A stretch of 64,000 bases of DNA from Pseudomonas sp. SLFW (lineage in GTDB: Bacteria; Pseudomonadota; Gammaproteobacteria; Pseudomonadales; Pseudomonadaceae), in NCBI RefSeq assembly GCF_009905615.1, contig NZ_JAAAKW010000002.1:372001-436000 (forward strand), in the 5' to 3' direction. The first letter of the stretch is position 1. Every line of letters begins with the position of its first letter. The notes below the pieces were generated by a model. That model did no database searches, had not been told where the DNA came from, and saw nothing but the letters and a program-made list of their open reading frames with translations. A program made the position numbers and the translations under genes. This document shows positions 35,860 through 46,552 of this stretch, in pieces.

Positions 35860-38183
35860 CAGCGTTTCTTCAGTTGCTTGGCGTTGGCGAACAGCGAAGC
35901 CATGGCGTTATTGGCCGGGGCGGCTGTCGCGGTTTCTTTGCGCGGCGCGCTGGTTTGTTGCTGCCGTGGTGCTGCCCCAGGCCGTGCACCACGGGCGCCG
36001 TCGATTTTCTCGCCCGGCGTGTCGCTCATGCGCATCGACAGGCCGACGCGTTTGCGCGGGATGTCGACTTCCATGACCTTCACTTTCACCACGTCACCGG
36101 CTTTGACGGCTTCGCGAGGGTCCTTGATAAATTTCTCCGACAGCGCAGAGATATGCACCAGACCGTCCTGGTGAACGCCAATATCGACGAACGCGCCGAA
36201 GTTGGTCACGTTGGTGACGACACCTTCGAGGATCATGCCCAGTTGCAGGTCTTTCAGGTCTTCGACGCCGTCCTGGAACTCGGCGGTCTTGAATTCCGGG
36301 CGCGGGTCGCGGCCTGGTTTCTCAAGTTCCTGAAGAATGTCGGTGACGGTTGGCAGGCCAAAGGTCTCGTCGGTGAATTTCTTCGGGTCCAGACGCTTGA
36401 GGAAGCTGGCGTCGCCGATCAGCGAGCGAATGTCGCGGTCGGTTTCGGCAGCAATGCGTTGTACCAACGGGTACGCCTCAGGGTGAACGGCGGACGAATC
36501 CAGCGGGTTGTCGCCGTTCATGACGCGCAGGAAGCCTGCGGCCTGTTCGAAGGTTTTCTCGCCCAGACGCGCGACTTTCTTCAGCGCGGCGCGGGTTTTG
36601 AAAGCGCCGTTCTCGTCACGGTGGGTCACGATGTTTTGCGCCAGTGTCGTGTTCAGACCGGAAATGCGGGCGAGGAGGGCGACCGACGCCGTGTTCACAT
36701 CGACGCCCACGGCGTTCACGCAGTCTTCGACCACGGCGTCCAGACCACGGGCCAGCTTGAGCTGCGACACATCGTGTTGGTACTGGCCGACGCCAATGGA
36801 TTTCGGATCGATCTTCACCAGCTCGGCCAACGGGTCCTGCAGGCGACGGGCGATGGACACCGCGCCACGGATCGACACGTCCAGATCCGGGAATTCCTTG
36901 GCGGCCAGTTCCGACGCCGAGTACACCGATGCACCGGCCTCGGAGACCATGACCTTGGTCATTTTCAGGCCTGGGTATTTTTTGATCAACTCAGCGGCCA
37001 GTTTGTCGGTTTCGCGACTGGCGGTGCCGTTGCCGATGGCGATCAGGTCGACCGAATGTTTGGCGCACAGGGCAGCCAATACGGCGATCGTCTGATCCCA
37101 CTGGTTTTTCGGCACGTGCGGGTAAACCGTAGCGTGGTCCAACAGTTTGCCGGTGGTATCGACCACGGCCACTTTGCAACCGGTGCGCAGGCCAGGGTCG
37201 AGACCCAGTGTGGCGCGCGGGCCCGCCGGGGCGGCCAGCAGCAGGTCATGCAGGTTGTGGGCGAAGACGTTGATCGCCTCGGTCTCGGCGCCATCGCGCA
37301 GCTCGCCCAGCAGGTCGGTTTCCAGATGGGAATACAGCTTCACCTTCCAGGTCCAGCGCACCACTTCACCCAGCCATTTGTCCGCCGGGCGGTTCTGATT
37401 CTGCAGGCCGAAGCGCTCGCTGATCATCATCTCGCACGGGTGCAGCGTGCCTGGCAGCTCTTCACCCACTTTTAGCGCAGAGCTGAGAATGCCTTCGTTG
37501 CGGCCGCGGAAAATGGCCAGCGCACGGTGGGACGGCATGCTTTTCAAGGGCTCGTCGTGTTCGAAGTAGTCGCGGAACTTGGCGCCTTCTTCTTCCTTGC
37601 CGGCTACGACGCGGGCGCTGATCACGGCTTCCTGCTTGAGGAAGCTGCGCAGTTTCTCCAGCAGCGTGGCGTCTTCGGCAAAACGCTCCATCAGGATGTA
37701 TTTGGCACCTTCCAGCACGGCCTTGACGTCAGCGAAGCCTTTTTCGGCATCGACAAAGCGCGCGGCTTCGGTGTCCGGCGTCAGGCTCGGATCGTTGAAC
37801 AGGCCATCCGCCAACTCGCCGAGACCTGCTTCAAGAGCGATCTGGCCTTTGGTGCGGCGCTTCTGTTTATAAGGCAGGTACAAATCTTCGAGGCGGGTCT
37901 TGGTGTCGGCGAGCTTGATGTCGCGTGCCAGTTCCGGGGTCAACTTGCCTTGCTCTTCGATGCTCGCAAGGATGCTGACGCGACGTTCGTCCAGTTCACG
38001 CAGATAGCGCAGACGCTCTTCCAGATGACGCAGTTGAGTGTCATCGAGGCTGCCAGTCACTTCTTTACGGTAGCGAGCGATGAACGGCACGGTAGAGCCT
38101 TCATCCAGTAACGCGACGGCCGCTGCGACCTGTTGCGGGCGGACGCCGAGTTCCTCGGCGATGCGGCTGTTGATGCTGTCCAT
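35859..38183 (-). CDS. tex: Tex, RNA-binding transcription accessory protein
   Basis: The 774-residue multidomain protein has an N-terminal Tex/SPT6-like helical region ([11 protein letters not shown] near 115), a YqgF-like RNase H fold ([17 protein letters not shown]), helix-hairpin-helix elements, and a C-terminal S1 RNA-binding domain ([22 protein letters not shown]). It interacts with RNA polymerase and nucleic acids. ATG 38183 (M-D-S-I-N-S-R-I) matches homologues; the frame stays open further upstream without similarity. It is divergent from ompR. Confidence 0.94.
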   Translation of the reverse strand: MDSINSRIAEELGVRPQQVAAAVALLDEGSTVPFIARYRKEVTGSLDDTQLRHLEERLRYLRELDERRVSILASIEEQGKLTPELARDIKLADTKTRLEDLYLPYKQKRRTKGQIALEAGLGELADGLFNDPSLTPDTEAARFVDAEKGFADVKAVLEGAKYILMERFAEDATLLEKLRSFLKQEAVISARVVAGKEEEGAKFRDYFEHDEPLKSMPSHRALAIFRGRNEGILSSALKVGEELPGTLHPCEMMISERFGLQNQNRPADKWLGEVVRWTWKVKLYSHLETDLLGELRDGAETEAINVFAHNLHDLLLAAPAGPRATLGLDPGLRTGCKVAVVDTTGKLLDHATVYPHVPKNQWDQTIAVLAALCAKHSVDLIAIGNGTASRETDKLAAELIKKYPGLKMTKVMVSEAGASVYSASELAAKEFPDLDVSIRGAVSIARRLQDPLAELVKIDPKSIGVGQYQHDVSQLKLARGLDAVVEDCVNAVGVDVNTASVALLARISGLNTTLAQNIVTHRDENGAFKTRAALKKVARLGEKTFEQAAGFLRVMNGDNPLDSSAVHPEAYPLVQRIAAETDRDIRSLIGDASFLKRLDPKKFTDETFGLPTVTDILQELEKPGRDPRPEFKTAEFQDGVEDLKDLQLGMILEGVVTNVTNFGAFVDIGVHQDGLVHISALSEKFIKDPREAVKAGDVVKVKVMEVDIPRKRVGLSMRMSDTPGEKIDGARGARPGAAPRQQQTSAPRKETATAAPANNAMASLFANAKQLKKR

Positions 38184-38462
38184 AAAACCACCTGGCAAAT
38201 GTGTGTGCAAAAAATCCGGCTGCTGGCGAAGGCCTTGAGCGAGTGGTGCCTGATCTTGAGGGCGGCGCATTATACCCAGTGAACCCGGATTAGGGGATTG
38301 CCTCGTCGGAGGGCTTGTCAGGACTGCACGGCTACGCTGTGGATATCTGTAATGCCCCGCGCAGAGCATCCGTGTGACCCCAGGAAAAATCTGCTAACAA
38401 TGCACACGGTGCACATAACAGCAGCTACGCCATAATGCGCGCCGAGATCAAAGGAGCTTCCA

Positions 38463-39203
38463 ATGAGCAGCACTGCACAAACGGCTGAAGGCGAGAAAAT
38501 CCTCATCGTTGATGATGACCCGGGTCTGAGCAGCCTGTTAGAACGTTTTTTTACCAGCAAGGGCTACCGCGCCCGTGCTGTGCCCAATGTCGAGCACATG
38601 GATCGTCTGCTGGCTCGGGAAGTGTTCCATCTCGTCGTGCTGGATTTGATGCTGCCCGGCGAAGACGGCTTGTCTGCCTGCCGCAGACTGCGTGCCGCGA
38701 ACAACCAGGTGCCGATCATTATGCTGACGGCCAAGGGCGACGAGTTGAGCCGCATCAAAGGGCTGGAACTGGGCGCCGACGATTACCTGGCCAAGCCATT
38801 CAACCCCGATGAACTGATGGCCCGTGTCAAAGCGGTCCTGCGACGCCAGTCCGCGCCGGTGCCCGGTGCGCCTGCCAGTGAAGACGAAACCGTCACGTTC
38901 GGTGAATACGAGCTTTCGCTCGCCACTCGCGAGCTGAAAAAGGGTGATCAGGTTCACATGCTCACCACCGGCGAGTTCGCTGTTCTCAAGGCGTTGGTCA
39001 TGCACGCTCGGGAGCCGCTGACTCGCGACAAACTGATGAATCTTGCCCGAGGCCGCGAGTGGGACGCGTTGGAGCGATCCATCGATGTACAGATTTCACG
39101 CCTGCGCCGTTTGATCGAAGTCGATGCCGCCAAACCGCGTTATATCCAGACCGTCTGGGGTGTGGGTTATGTATTCGTGCCAGACGGTGCCAACAAGCAG
39201 TAA
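38463..39203 (+). CDS. ompR: OmpR-family response regulator (AmgR-like)
   Basis: The 246-residue response regulator has a receiver domain (acidic pocket V-D-D-D, phospho-acceptor Asp61 in V-L-D-L-M-L-P-G, conserved Lys in A-K-P-F) and a winged-helix DNA-binding domain ending Y-I-Q-T-V-W-G-V-G-Y. It matches E. coli OmpR closely; in P. aeruginosa the orthologue is AmgR, which controls membrane-stress and aminoglycoside-tolerance genes. ATG 38463 follows AAAGGAGC. The kinase gene follows after 165 bases. Confidence 0.93.
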   Translation: MSSTAQTAEGEKILIVDDDPGLSSLLERFFTSKGYRARAVPNVEHMDRLLAREVFHLVVLDLMLPGEDGLSACRRLRAANNQVPIIMLTAKGDELSRIKGLELGADDYLAKPFNPDELMARVKAVLRRQSAPVPGAPASEDETVTFGEYELSLATRELKKGDQVHMLTTGEFAVLKALVMHAREPLTRDKLMNLARGREWDALERSIDVQISRLRRLIEVDAAKPRYIQTVWGVGYVFVPDGANKQ

Positions 39204-39368
39204 GCACATCGACAGGTTGCCTGTTGGGCGCTTTGATCGCCTGCTTACGCCAGCCAGTCATTTCGCGCCTCCCAAGAGGGGGTGTCGAGGTGGCTGGTTT
39301 TGCTGTCTCTTGCCATCCGCGACATCTCGCGAGTTTGCCTCGCTCCTGCAAAGTGTATAGCCACCGTT

Positions 39369-40682
39369 ATGAAGACTCCGCTCTGGTTCCCGCAAAGCTT
39401 CTTTTCCCGCACCCTGTGGCTGGTGCTCATCGTCGTGCTGTTTTCCAAGGCGCTGACGCTGGTGTATCTGCTGATGAACGAAGACGTGCTGGTCGACCGT
39501 CAGTACAGCCACGGCGTCGCGCTCACCTTGCGGGCGTATTGGGCGGCAGATGAAAGCGACCGGCAGACGATCGCCGATGCGGCGGGGCTGATTCGTGTCG
39601 TCGGCGGTGGCGTACCGGAAGGCGAGCAACACTGGCCTTACTCGGAAATTTATCAACGCCAGATGCAGGCCGAGTTGGGAGCCGACACCGAAGTACGGCT
39701 GCGGGTCCACGCGCCGCCTGCGCTGTGGGTTCGCGCGCCGAGTCTGGGCGATGGCTGGCTCAAGGTCCCTTTGTATCCTCACCCGTTACGCGGTCAGAAA
39801 ATCTGGAGCGTACTCGGCTGGTTCCTCGCCATCGGTTTGCTGTCCACGGCGTCGGCCTGGATTTTCGTCAGCCAGCTGAATCGGCCACTCAAACGTCTGG
39901 TGTTCGCGGCTCGCCAATTGGGGCAGGGGCGTAGCGTCCGTTTGCCCGTCAGCGACACCCCCAGCGAAATGACCGAGGTGTACCGCGCCTTCAATCAGAT
40001 GGCGGAGGACGTCGAACAGGCAGGGCAGGAGCGGGAGCTGATGCTGGCCGGGGTTTCCCACGACTTGCGCACGCCGCTCACGCGATTGCGCCTGTCGCTG
40101 GAATTGATGCCCAAGGACAACGAATTCATGGATGGCATGGTCCGGGACATCGAAGACATGGACGCGATTCTCGATCAGTTCCTGGCGTTCATTCGTGATG
40201 GACGCGACGAAGAAGTCGAGGAAGTCGATCTGGTCGAACTGGTTCACGAAGTGGTGGCGCCGTACAACAGCCCGGTCGAGCAGGTGCGTTTATGCCTGGA
40301 ATCCATCCCGCCGTTTCCGCTGCGTCGCGTCTCGATGAAACGCCTGCTCGCCAATCTCATCGGCAACGCCATGCACCATGCGGGAGATGGCGTTGAAGTA
40401 GCAGCTTATGTGTCAGGTGACAGCGGCGCGCCTTATGTTGTGCTCAGCGTGCTGGACCGAGGCATGGGCATTGACCCCTCCGAGCTGGAAGGCATCTTCA
40501 ACCCCTTCATCCGCGGCGACCGTGCCCGCAGTGGCAAAGGCACCGGGCTGGGCCTCGCCATCGTCAAACGCATCGCTGCCATGCACGGCGGCAACGTCGA
40601 ACTGCGCAATCGATCGGGAGGCGGGCTGGAAGCGAGGGTTCGGCTGCCGTTGGGGTTGATGCTGCCGAGGGATGCGGATTAG
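39369..40682 (+). CDS. envZ: EnvZ-family sensor histidine kinase (AmgS-like)
   Basis: The 437-residue inner-membrane kinase has membrane segments near residues 12-36 and 146-168 flanking a periplasmic sensor region, then HAMP and dimerisation domain with phospho-acceptor His231 in V-S-H-D-L-R-T-P-L-T-R-L, and an HATPase domain (N-L-I-G-N-A, D-R-G-M-G-I, G-K-G-T-G-L-G-L-A). It phosphorylates the upstream OmpR-type regulator. ATG 39369 lacks a clear ribosome site; the open frame extends to 39282 but adds no conserved residues. Confidence 0.92.
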   Translation: MKTPLWFPQSFFSRTLWLVLIVVLFSKALTLVYLLMNEDVLVDRQYSHGVALTLRAYWAADESDRQTIADAAGLIRVVGGGVPEGEQHWPYSEIYQRQMQAELGADTEVRLRVHAPPALWVRAPSLGDGWLKVPLYPHPLRGQKIWSVLGWFLAIGLLSTASAWIFVSQLNRPLKRLVFAARQLGQGRSVRLPVSDTPSEMTEVYRAFNQMAEDVEQAGQERELMLAGVSHDLRTPLTRLRLSLELMPKDNEFMDGMVRDIEDMDAILDQFLAFIRDGRDEEVEEVDLVELVHEVVAPYNSPVEQVRLCLESIPPFPLRRVSMKRLLANLIGNAMHHAGDGVEVAAYVSGDSGAPYVVLSVLDRGMGIDPSELEGIFNPFIRGDRARSGKGTGLGLAIVKRIAAMHGGNVELRNRSGGGLEARVRLPLGLMLPRDAD

Positions 40683-40692
40683 TCATCCGATC

Positions 40693-40762
40693 CTGTAGCA
40701 GCCCGGCTTCCCGGCGGAGGCGTTCACTGGCGCGCCAGCGCCGGCAAGGCGGACTGCTACAG
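40693..40762. repeat. REP-type inverted repeat, third family
   Basis: Imperfect arms of about 24 bases begin CTGTAGCAGCCCGGCTT and end in the complement of CTGTAGCAGTCCGCCTT, around a GC-rich centre containing TGGCGCGCCA. The core differs from families A and B. It lies between the convergent envZ and rimK genes. Confidence 0.75.
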
Positions 40763-40784
40763 ACATTCGAGGTTGATTACCGAA

Positions 40785-41690
40785 TCACCCTTTCCCTTTC
40801 GTGCGCGTCATGTGCGGGCCGCCGTTTTTTTCGATGTATTGGATGATCATCCCCGCCACGTCCTTGCCGGTCGTGGCTTCGATGCCTTCCAGGCCCGGCG
40901 ATGAGTTCACTTCCATCACCAGTGGCCCGTGGTTCGAGCGCAGGATGTCGACGCCCGCGACGCTCAGGCCCATGACCTTGGCGGCGCGGATGGCAGTCAT
41001 GCGTTCTTCCGGCGTGATCTTGATCAGGCTGGCGGTGCCGCCCCGGTGCAGGTTGGAGCGGAATTCACCGGGTTTGGCCTGACGCATCATCGAAGCAATC
41101 ACCTTGTCGCCCACCACGAAGCAGCGAATGTCCGCGCCTCCGGCTTCCTTGATGTACTCCTGCACCATGATGTCCTGCTTGAGCCCCATGAAGGCTTCGA
41201 TCACCGATTCCGCTGCCGTTGCCGTTTCGCAGAGCACGACGCCGATGCCTTGGGTGCCTTCCAGCACCTTGATCACCAACGGCGCGCCGTTGACCATCTG
41301 GATCAGGTCGGGGATGTCGTCAGGGGAGTGAGCGAAACCCGTCACCGGCAGGCCGATTCCGCGCCGCGACAACAATTGCAACGAACGCAATTTGTCCCGG
41401 GAGCGCGCGATGGCGACGGATTCGTTGAGCGGGAACACGCCCATCATCTCGAATTGACGCAGCACGGCGCAGCCGTAGAAGGTAACGGAAGCGCCAATGC
41501 GCGGAATGACCGCGTCAAAGCCTTCCAGGGGTTTTCCTCGATAGTGAATCTGCGGCTTATGACTGGCGATGTTCATATAGGCGCGCAGGGTATCGATCAC
41601 CACGACCTCATGGCCACGCTGAATGCCAGCTTCGACCAGACGGCGAGTTGAATACAGACGCGGGTTTCGCGAAAGCACAGCGATCTTCAT
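40785..41690 (-). CDS. rimK: RimK, ATP-grasp glutamate ligase for ribosomal protein S6
   Basis: The 301-residue ATP-grasp enzyme adds glutamates to the C-terminus of ribosomal protein S6 and changes ribosome function. Visible blocks: N-terminal [33 protein letters not shown] (ATP-binding loop) and [13 protein letters not shown] (metal and ATP site). Its start overlaps the rimB stop by four bases. In P. fluorescens the rim operon has been linked to translational control of motility and colonisation. Confidence 0.95.
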   Translation of the reverse strand: MKIAVLSRNPRLYSTRRLVEAGIQRGHEVVVIDTLRAYMNIASHKPQIHYRGKPLEGFDAVIPRIGASVTFYGCAVLRQFEMMGVFPLNESVAIARSRDKLRSLQLLSRRGIGLPVTGFAHSPDDIPDLIQMVNGAPLVIKVLEGTQGIGVVLCETATAAESVIEAFMGLKQDIMVQEYIKEAGGADIRCFVVGDKVIASMMRQAKPGEFRSNLHRGGTASLIKITPEERMTAIRAAKVMGLSVAGVDILRSNHGPLVMEVNSSPGLEGIEATTGKDVAGMIIQYIEKNGGPHMTRTKGKG

Positions 41691-42169
41691 GCAACACCTG
41701 TGGCAGAGGGATTGGAGGCCGGAAAAACCGGTTTGTCCTGAACGTAAGTAATGCCCGGATTGACCACCAGTTGGCCGTCAATCAAAGCCTTGGAACCCAA
41801 TAGCAACCGGTAACGCATGGCCTTGCGGCAGGCGAGGGTGAATTCCACCGGCCAGACCCGATCTCCCAAGGCAAGGGTGGTGCGAATCACGTATCGCACC
41901 TGCGCCTGGCCGTTGGAGCTTTTGATGGTCTTCATCGCCACCAGCTGCGCTTCGCAACGGCGATGTCGTAACTGCACGACGGTCCCCAAGTGAGCGTTGA
42001 AGCGCACCCACTTTTCGCCGTCGCGTTCGAAAGGTTCGATTTCCGTGGCATGCAGGCTGGATGTGCTGGCCCCGGTGTCGATTTTCGCGCGCAAGCCTGC
42101 CACCCCCAAGTTGGGCAGCGCCACCCATTCGCGAAGGCCGATGACTGTGAGATGGTCGAATGTTTTCAA
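41687..42169 (-). CDS. rimB: RimB, retropepsin-like protease
   Basis: The 160-residue protein carries the aspartic protease signature D31-T-G-A-S, which marks the retropepsin-like fold, plus [11 protein letters not shown] near the C-terminus. Databases often call the family ATP-dependent zinc protease, which the sequence does not support. In P. fluorescens RimB trims the glutamate tails added to S6 by RimK. The start is TTG 42169 with only a weak GGA site. It is coupled to rimK by a four-base overlap. I could not identify a rimA gene upstream. Confidence 0.88.
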   Translation of the reverse strand: MKTFDHLTVIGLREWVALPNLGVAGLRAKIDTGASTSSLHATEIEPFERDGEKWVRFNAHLGTVVQLRHRRCEAQLVAMKTIKSSNGQAQVRYVIRTTLALGDRVWPVEFTLACRKAMRYRLLLGSKALIDGQLVVNPGITYVQDKPVFPASNPSATGVA

Positions 42170-42430
42170 AGCGATTCCGTCAAGTTGCGCGTTCTCCCTG
42201 ACACCCGAAAAGCCGGGGACAAGGCTTGAAATGCAGGCTGCTCAATGCCAGCGCCGATGACTCTAACGGCCAACGCGGTCTGCTGTGTGACAATCCGGGA
42301 ACGATAGCCGCACGAGCGATAAAGCGCATACCCCTACGCATGTGCGGGGAATTCTAATCAAGGTTTGAGATTACTGCGCGCCCGGCGTTGCGTAGTACAG
42401 TTCTGACTATTACCCGGTTGAGGAATTCAG

Positions 42431-42832
42431 ATGGCACAAAAGGCAGAAGAGGACGACAAGGTTCGTCTGGACAAATGGCTCTGGGCAGCGCGTTTCTTCA
42501 AGACGCGCGCGCTGGCGAAAGCAGCGATTGAAAGCGGCAAGGTGCATTGCCGAGGCGAGCGTTGCAAGCCCGGGAAGGAGCCGCGCATTGGTGACGAGTT
42601 TCAGATTCGAGCCGGGTTCGATGAGCGCACGGTGGTGGTTCAGGCGCTGTCCATCGTTCGTCGGGGGGCGCCGGAAGCTCAGTTGCTGTACAGCGAAACA
42701 CCGGAAAGCCTCGCGAAGCGGGAACAGGCGGCCGAGATGCGCAAGGCTGGGAGCCTGGGCGTGACCACGGACGGCAAACCGACCAAAAAGCAGCGACGCC
42801 AGCTGTTTCATTTTCGGTCGGGGGATGACTGA
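42431..42832 (+). CDS. hslR: Hsp15, S4-domain heat-shock RNA-binding protein
   Basis: The 133-residue basic protein has an N-terminal S4 domain (V-R-L-D-K-W-L-W-A-A-R-F-F-K-T-R and A-I-E-S-G-K-V-H-C-R-G) and a lysine/arginine-rich C-terminal tail. Hsp15 binds free 50S subunits carrying nascent chains and helps recycle stalled ribosomes. ATG 42431 follows GAGGAATTC. It lies near hslO, as hslR does in E. coli, though here a convergent PAP2 gene intervenes. Confidence 0.92.
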   Translation: MAQKAEEDDKVRLDKWLWAARFFKTRALAKAAIESGKVHCRGERCKPGKEPRIGDEFQIRAGFDERTVVVQALSIVRRGAPEAQLLYSETPESLAKREQAAEMRKAGSLGVTTDGKPTKKQRRQLFHFRSGDD

Positions 42833-42907
42833 GTACGCGTTCGCGGGGTGAACGTCTGGTCGCGGTGTGCAGGCGCCACCCCCGGCGGCCCTGCCAATGC
42901 GGATCTC

Positions 42908-43717
42908 TTACAATCGTGCGCCCGGCTTCATGATGCTCAGACAGCCCAGCAGCGGCACCTTGGCGAACAGGTTGAAAATCGGCGCCGTGACTTGCAACAG
43001 AAAGCGTGTGGCCACTGCCACGAACGGCGTGTAACAACTCCAAGCCAACGCCAGCAGGGCGATCATCACGCCGCCAATGTAATCGTCCTGGCCCCAATGA
43101 GCGCCAGCCACCAGGCGGGGCATCATGAACAGCAGCGCCAGCACCCAGATGATCACGCGCTGACCCACCGTACGGCTGAACACAGTCATGAACATCGCCC
43201 AGATCAGCAGCACCGAAGCGTGGTCGCCGGGAAAACTCTGGCTTGAGCGGTCCTTCAACTGCCATTTGTCTTCCAGTGTGGGGAAGATTTCGCTGAGCTT
43301 GATCGCGTCCGGGATCACCATGGAGGCGCTGTCATGTTGCAGGGAGGTGTGATCGATGATTTTGGAGAACACCGTGCGAATGATCAGCAACAGAATCAAC
43401 GTCAGTACGAAGCCGATCAGCGCGGCGCGGGTTTGTACCGCTTTGAATACCCAGTCGCCCTTGATCAGCAGCACCAGCAAGATCAGCCCGACGACGATAT
43501 CGAACGGGCGCATACTGGCAATCGTCCAGATCCACAACCACACTTTGTTTTGCTCAAGTGGGCGGTTCAGCACATGAAAAAGCCATTCGTCGAATTGGGT
43601 GAAAGCGGCGTGGCCTGTGGGCCAGATCCACACCAGCAGCAGTGCTAGCGCGATCAGATTACACAGCAGGAATTTTTTGGCGTTCCACTTGGCTTGGAAC
43701 AACGCGGGATAGTCCAT
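42908..43717 (-). CDS. PAP2-family phosphatase, membrane-bound
   Basis: The 269-residue protein has about six membrane segments with phosphatase motifs S-F-P-G-D-H-A (general acid region) and R-L-V-A-G-A-H-W-G-Q-D (nucleophile His and Asp). PAP2 proteins of this type dephosphorylate lipids such as undecaprenyl pyrophosphate, phosphatidylglycerol phosphate or lipid A. Periplasmic placement of the active site is expected. ATG 43717 (M-D-Y-P-A-L-F) fits better than an upstream in-frame start at 43750. Substrate unknown. Confidence 0.85.
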   Translation of the reverse strand: MDYPALFQAKWNAKKFLLCNLIALALLLVWIWPTGHAAFTQFDEWLFHVLNRPLEQNKVWLWIWTIASMRPFDIVVGLILLVLLIKGDWVFKAVQTRAALIGFVLTLILLLIIRTVFSKIIDHTSLQHDSASMVIPDAIKLSEIFPTLEDKWQLKDRSSQSFPGDHASVLLIWAMFMTVFSRTVGQRVIIWVLALLFMMPRLVAGAHWGQDDYIGGVMIALLALAWSCYTPFVAVATRFLLQVTAPIFNLFAKVPLLGCLSIMKPGARL

Positions 43718-43816
43718 AAGATGCCCCCATCGGCATGACAGTGCACCCATCGGTGCTAAACGGCGTTTTATAAGCGCTTGTCATCACTTTGTCATTACTC
43801 AGATACCTTTCTTCAT

Positions 43817-44719
43817 ATGCAAAATTTCCCGGACATTGATTACACCCAACGTTTCATCTTCGACGAGAGCGACGTTCGCGGTGAGCTTGTGGCACTGGAG
43901 CGTAGCTACGCTGAGGTACTTGCCAAGCACCCTTACCCCGAACCGGTTGCGCAACTGCTCGGCGAAATGCTCGCTGCAGCTGCCTTGCTGGTCGGCACGC
44001 TGAAATTCGACGGCTTGCTGGTCTTGCAGGCGCGCTCGCTGGGGCCGGTTTCGCTGCTGATGGTCGAGTGCTCCAGCGACCGCGAAATCCGCGGCATCGC
44101 CCGTTATGACGAAAGCCTCATCACCCCGGCAGCCACGTTGCAGGAGCTGATGCCAGACGGCGACCTGACCATGACCATCGATCCTCGCCAGGGTAAACGC
44201 TACCAAGGGATCGTGGGGCTGGACGGCGTCGACCTGTCGGCTTGCCTCTCCAGCTACTTCGTGATGTCCGAGCAATTGCCTACGCGCTTCTGGATCAAGG
44301 CTGACGGCAAGCGAGCGCGCGGTCTTCTGCTTCAGCAACTCCCTCCCGCACGTCTCACTGACGCGGAAGAGCGCGAAGCCAGCTGGCAGCACGTCAATAC
44401 CCTCGTCGATACCCTTACCGCCGAAGAGCTGCTGAGCCTGAACAACGAAACCGTGCTGCATCGTCTCTTCCATGAGGACGCCGTGCGCATGTTCGACATT
44501 CAGCCGCTGGTGTTCCGTTGCAGCTGCTCCCGCGAGCGCTCCGCTAACGCGCTGGTCAGCCTGGGCCTTGAGGATGCGCAGCAGTTGGTGATCGAACACA
44601 ACGGCATGGTCGAGATCGATTGCCAGTTCTGTAATCAGCGCTACCTGTTCGATGCCGCTGACGTGGCGCAGCTGTTTGCAGGCGGTGGGATCGATACCCC
44701 TTCTGACACCCGTCATTAA
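43817..44719 (+). CDS. hslO: HslO, redox-regulated chaperone Hsp33
   Basis: The 300-residue chaperone is activated by oxidation. The C-terminal zinc switch is visible as C-S-C (in F-R-C-S-C-S-R-E-R) and C-Q-F-C. Central blocks [11 protein letters not shown] and [11 protein letters not shown] also fit. ATG 43817 (M-Q-N-F-P) matches homologues; the in-frame start at 43778 would add 13 residues and has no ribosome site. pckA follows on the same strand, as in other pseudomonads. Confidence 0.93.
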   Translation: MQNFPDIDYTQRFIFDESDVRGELVALERSYAEVLAKHPYPEPVAQLLGEMLAAAALLVGTLKFDGLLVLQARSLGPVSLLMVECSSDREIRGIARYDESLITPAATLQELMPDGDLTMTIDPRQGKRYQGIVGLDGVDLSACLSSYFVMSEQLPTRFWIKADGKRARGLLLQQLPPARLTDAEEREASWQHVNTLVDTLTAEELLSLNNETVLHRLFHEDAVRMFDIQPLVFRCSCSRERSANALVSLGLEDAQQLVIEHNGMVEIDCQFCNQRYLFDAADVAQLFAGGGIDTPSDTRH

Positions 44720-44853
44720 TGTAGTGTCGATGTAGTGCCAAGGTCGGGCTGAATGGTTTCCGCCCGGCCTGCTTGGCTCTGGATTATGTAGTTCTGACAG
44801 TTGGCCCCTACCTTTTTTGGCCTTTTCTGGCATAATCCGGCCCACTTTTCAGC

Positions 44854-44880
44854 TGTAGTAGTTTGGGTTTTTCTACTACA
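44854..44880 (+). promoter_or_regulatory. Hairpin in the pckA leader
   Basis: TGTAGTAG at 44854-44861 and CTACTACA at 44873-44880 form a perfect 8-bp stem around a T/G-rich 11-base loop, 42 bases before the pckA start. It could affect mRNA stability or translation. A possible -10 box CATAAT lies at 44831-44836, so the hairpin would be near the 5' end of the mRNA. Confidence 0.4.
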
Positions 44881-44922
44881 AAACGTTTGGAGCACTCGGC
44901 CAGCGGGCCGACGGGGAATCTC

Positions 44923-46464
44923 ATGACGCAAGCCAACAACGCCGTTTACGCCGATCTCAGTGTCGACGAACTGGTTAAAGAAGCCCTCAAACGCGAAGAA
45001 GGCGTACTGTCCGACACCGGCGCGCTCGTCGTCGAAACCGGTCACCGTACAGGTCGCTCGCCAGCGGACCGTTTCATCGTCGATGAGCCGAGCACCTCGG
45101 CCGCCATCGCCTGGGGTCCGATCAACCGCAAATTCCCTGCTGACAAGTTCGATGCCCTGTGGGCGCGTGTCGAGTCGTTCAACAACGCTCAGGAACATTT
45201 CGTTTCTCACGTCCACGTAGGCTCGGCATCCGATCACTACCTGGCCGTCAAGATGACCACTCAGACTGCCTGGCAGAATCTGTTCGGTCGTTGCCTGTTC
45301 ATCAATCCGGCCCAGTACAACCCTGCTGGTCGCCAGGAATGGCAGGTGCTGAACGTTGCCAACTTCATCTGCGAGCCAGAACGCGACGGCACCAACTCCG
45401 ACGGCTGCGTCATCCTCAACTTCGCACAGAAGAAGGTGCTGATCGCAGGCATGCGTTACGCCGGCGAGATGAAAAAAGCCATGTTCTCCGTGCAGAACTT
45501 CCTGCTGCCGGCCGCTGACGTGCTGCCAATGCATTGCGCCGCCAACATCGGCGAAGAAGGCGATGTGACCCTGTTCTTCGGTCTGTCGGGCACTGGCAAA
45601 ACCACCTTGTCCGCAGACGAGAGCCGTTACCTGATCGGTGACGATGAGCACGGCTGGGGCGAAGGTGTTGTGTTCAACATTGAGGGCGGTTGCTACGCCA
45701 AGTGTATCGACCTGTCGGAGAAGAACGAGCCGGTCATCTGGAAAGCCATCAAGCATGGCGCTGTGCTGGAAAACGTCGTTCTCGACGCCAACCAGCACGC
45801 CGACTACGCAGACAGCAGCCTGACCCAGAACAGCCGCGCCGCGTACCCGCTGGAACACGTTGAAAAGCGCTCCGAGAAAAACTTCGGTGGCGAGCCAAAC
45901 GCTGTGATCTTCCTGACCTGCGACCTGACCGGCGTTCTCCCGCCCGTGTCGATCCTCAGCGAAGAACAAGCGGCCTACCACTTCCTGTCGGGCTACACCG
46001 CGCTGGTCGGTTCGACCGAAATGGGTTCGGGCGCTGGCATCAAGTCGACCTTCTCCACCTGCTTCGGCGCACCGTTCTTCCCGCGTCCGGCCGGCGAATA
46101 CGCTGAGTTGCTGATCAAGCGTATCCGCGGCTTCGGCTCGAAGGTTTACCTGGTTAACACCGGCTGGACCGGCGGCGGCTACGGTGTTGGCAAACGCTTC
46201 AACATCCCGACCACCCGTGGCGTTATTGCCGCGATCCAGAGCGGCGCGCTGATCGGTGCAGAAACCGAGCACCTCGACACCGTTAACCTGGACGTGCCGA
46301 AATCCGTTCCAGGCGTCGACACCGGGCTGCTGAACCCACGCAATACCTGGGCCGACAAAGCAGCGTACGACGAAGCGGCCAAGGCGCTGGCCGGTCTGTT
46401 CATCGAGAACTTCAAGAAGTTCGACGTGAGCGATGCGATCAAGGCAGCGGGTCCGAAGTTGTAA
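44923..46464 (+). CDS. pckA: PckA, phosphoenolpyruvate carboxykinase (ATP)
   Basis: The 513-residue gluconeogenic enzyme converts oxaloacetate and ATP to phosphoenolpyruvate and CO2. The kinase loop [12 protein letters not shown], substrate residues in R-T-G-R-S-P-A-D-R, and [12 protein letters not shown] are all present. ATG 44923 (M-T-Q-A-N-N) is chosen over a start 60 bases upstream that overlaps the leader hairpin. A Rho-independent terminator follows. The gene fits organic-acid growth together with dctBD at the other end of the window. Confidence 0.96.
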   Translation: MTQANNAVYADLSVDELVKEALKREEGVLSDTGALVVETGHRTGRSPADRFIVDEPSTSAAIAWGPINRKFPADKFDALWARVESFNNAQEHFVSHVHVGSASDHYLAVKMTTQTAWQNLFGRCLFINPAQYNPAGRQEWQVLNVANFICEPERDGTNSDGCVILNFAQKKVLIAGMRYAGEMKKAMFSVQNFLLPAADVLPMHCAANIGEEGDVTLFFGLSGTGKTTLSADESRYLIGDDEHGWGEGVVFNIEGGCYAKCIDLSEKNEPVIWKAIKHGAVLENVVLDANQHADYADSSLTQNSRAAYPLEHVEKRSEKNFGGEPNAVIFLTCDLTGVLPPVSILSEEQAAYHFLSGYTALVGSTEMGSGAGIKSTFSTCFGAPFFPRPAGEYAELLIKRIRGFGSKVYLVNTGWTGGGYGVGKRFNIPTTRGVIAAIQSGALIGAETEHLDTVNLDVPKSVPGVDTGLLNPRNTWADKAAYDEAAKALAGLFIENFKKFDVSDAIKAAGPKL

Positions 46465-46482
46465 GACCGGGCTTTGCTGACC

Positions 46483-46512
46483 AAAAAACCGCCTCTAGGG
46501 GCGGTTTTTTTA
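46483..46512 (+). terminator. Rho-independent terminator of pckA
   Basis: AAAAAACCGCC and GGCGGTTTTTT pair around a short TCTAGG loop, ending in a run of seven T, 18 bases after the pckA stop. The A-rich upstream arm makes it potentially active for the convergent lipoprotein gene as well. Confidence 0.92.
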
Positions 46513-46552
46513 TAGATATCTTTCGGCGTCAGATCTTGCCCGATCTTATGGC

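Noticed and set aside
42180..42341. 53-codon minus-strand frame upstream of rimB as a possible rimA
   Set aside because: It uses AGG arginine codons, has no ribosome site, and shows no recognisable domain; kept only as a point to test.
44716..46272. 518-codon open frame antisense to pckA
   Set aside because: pckA is certain on the other strand; long antisense frames arise from GC-rich third positions. The product is low-complexity in character with no recognisable domain or ribosome site.
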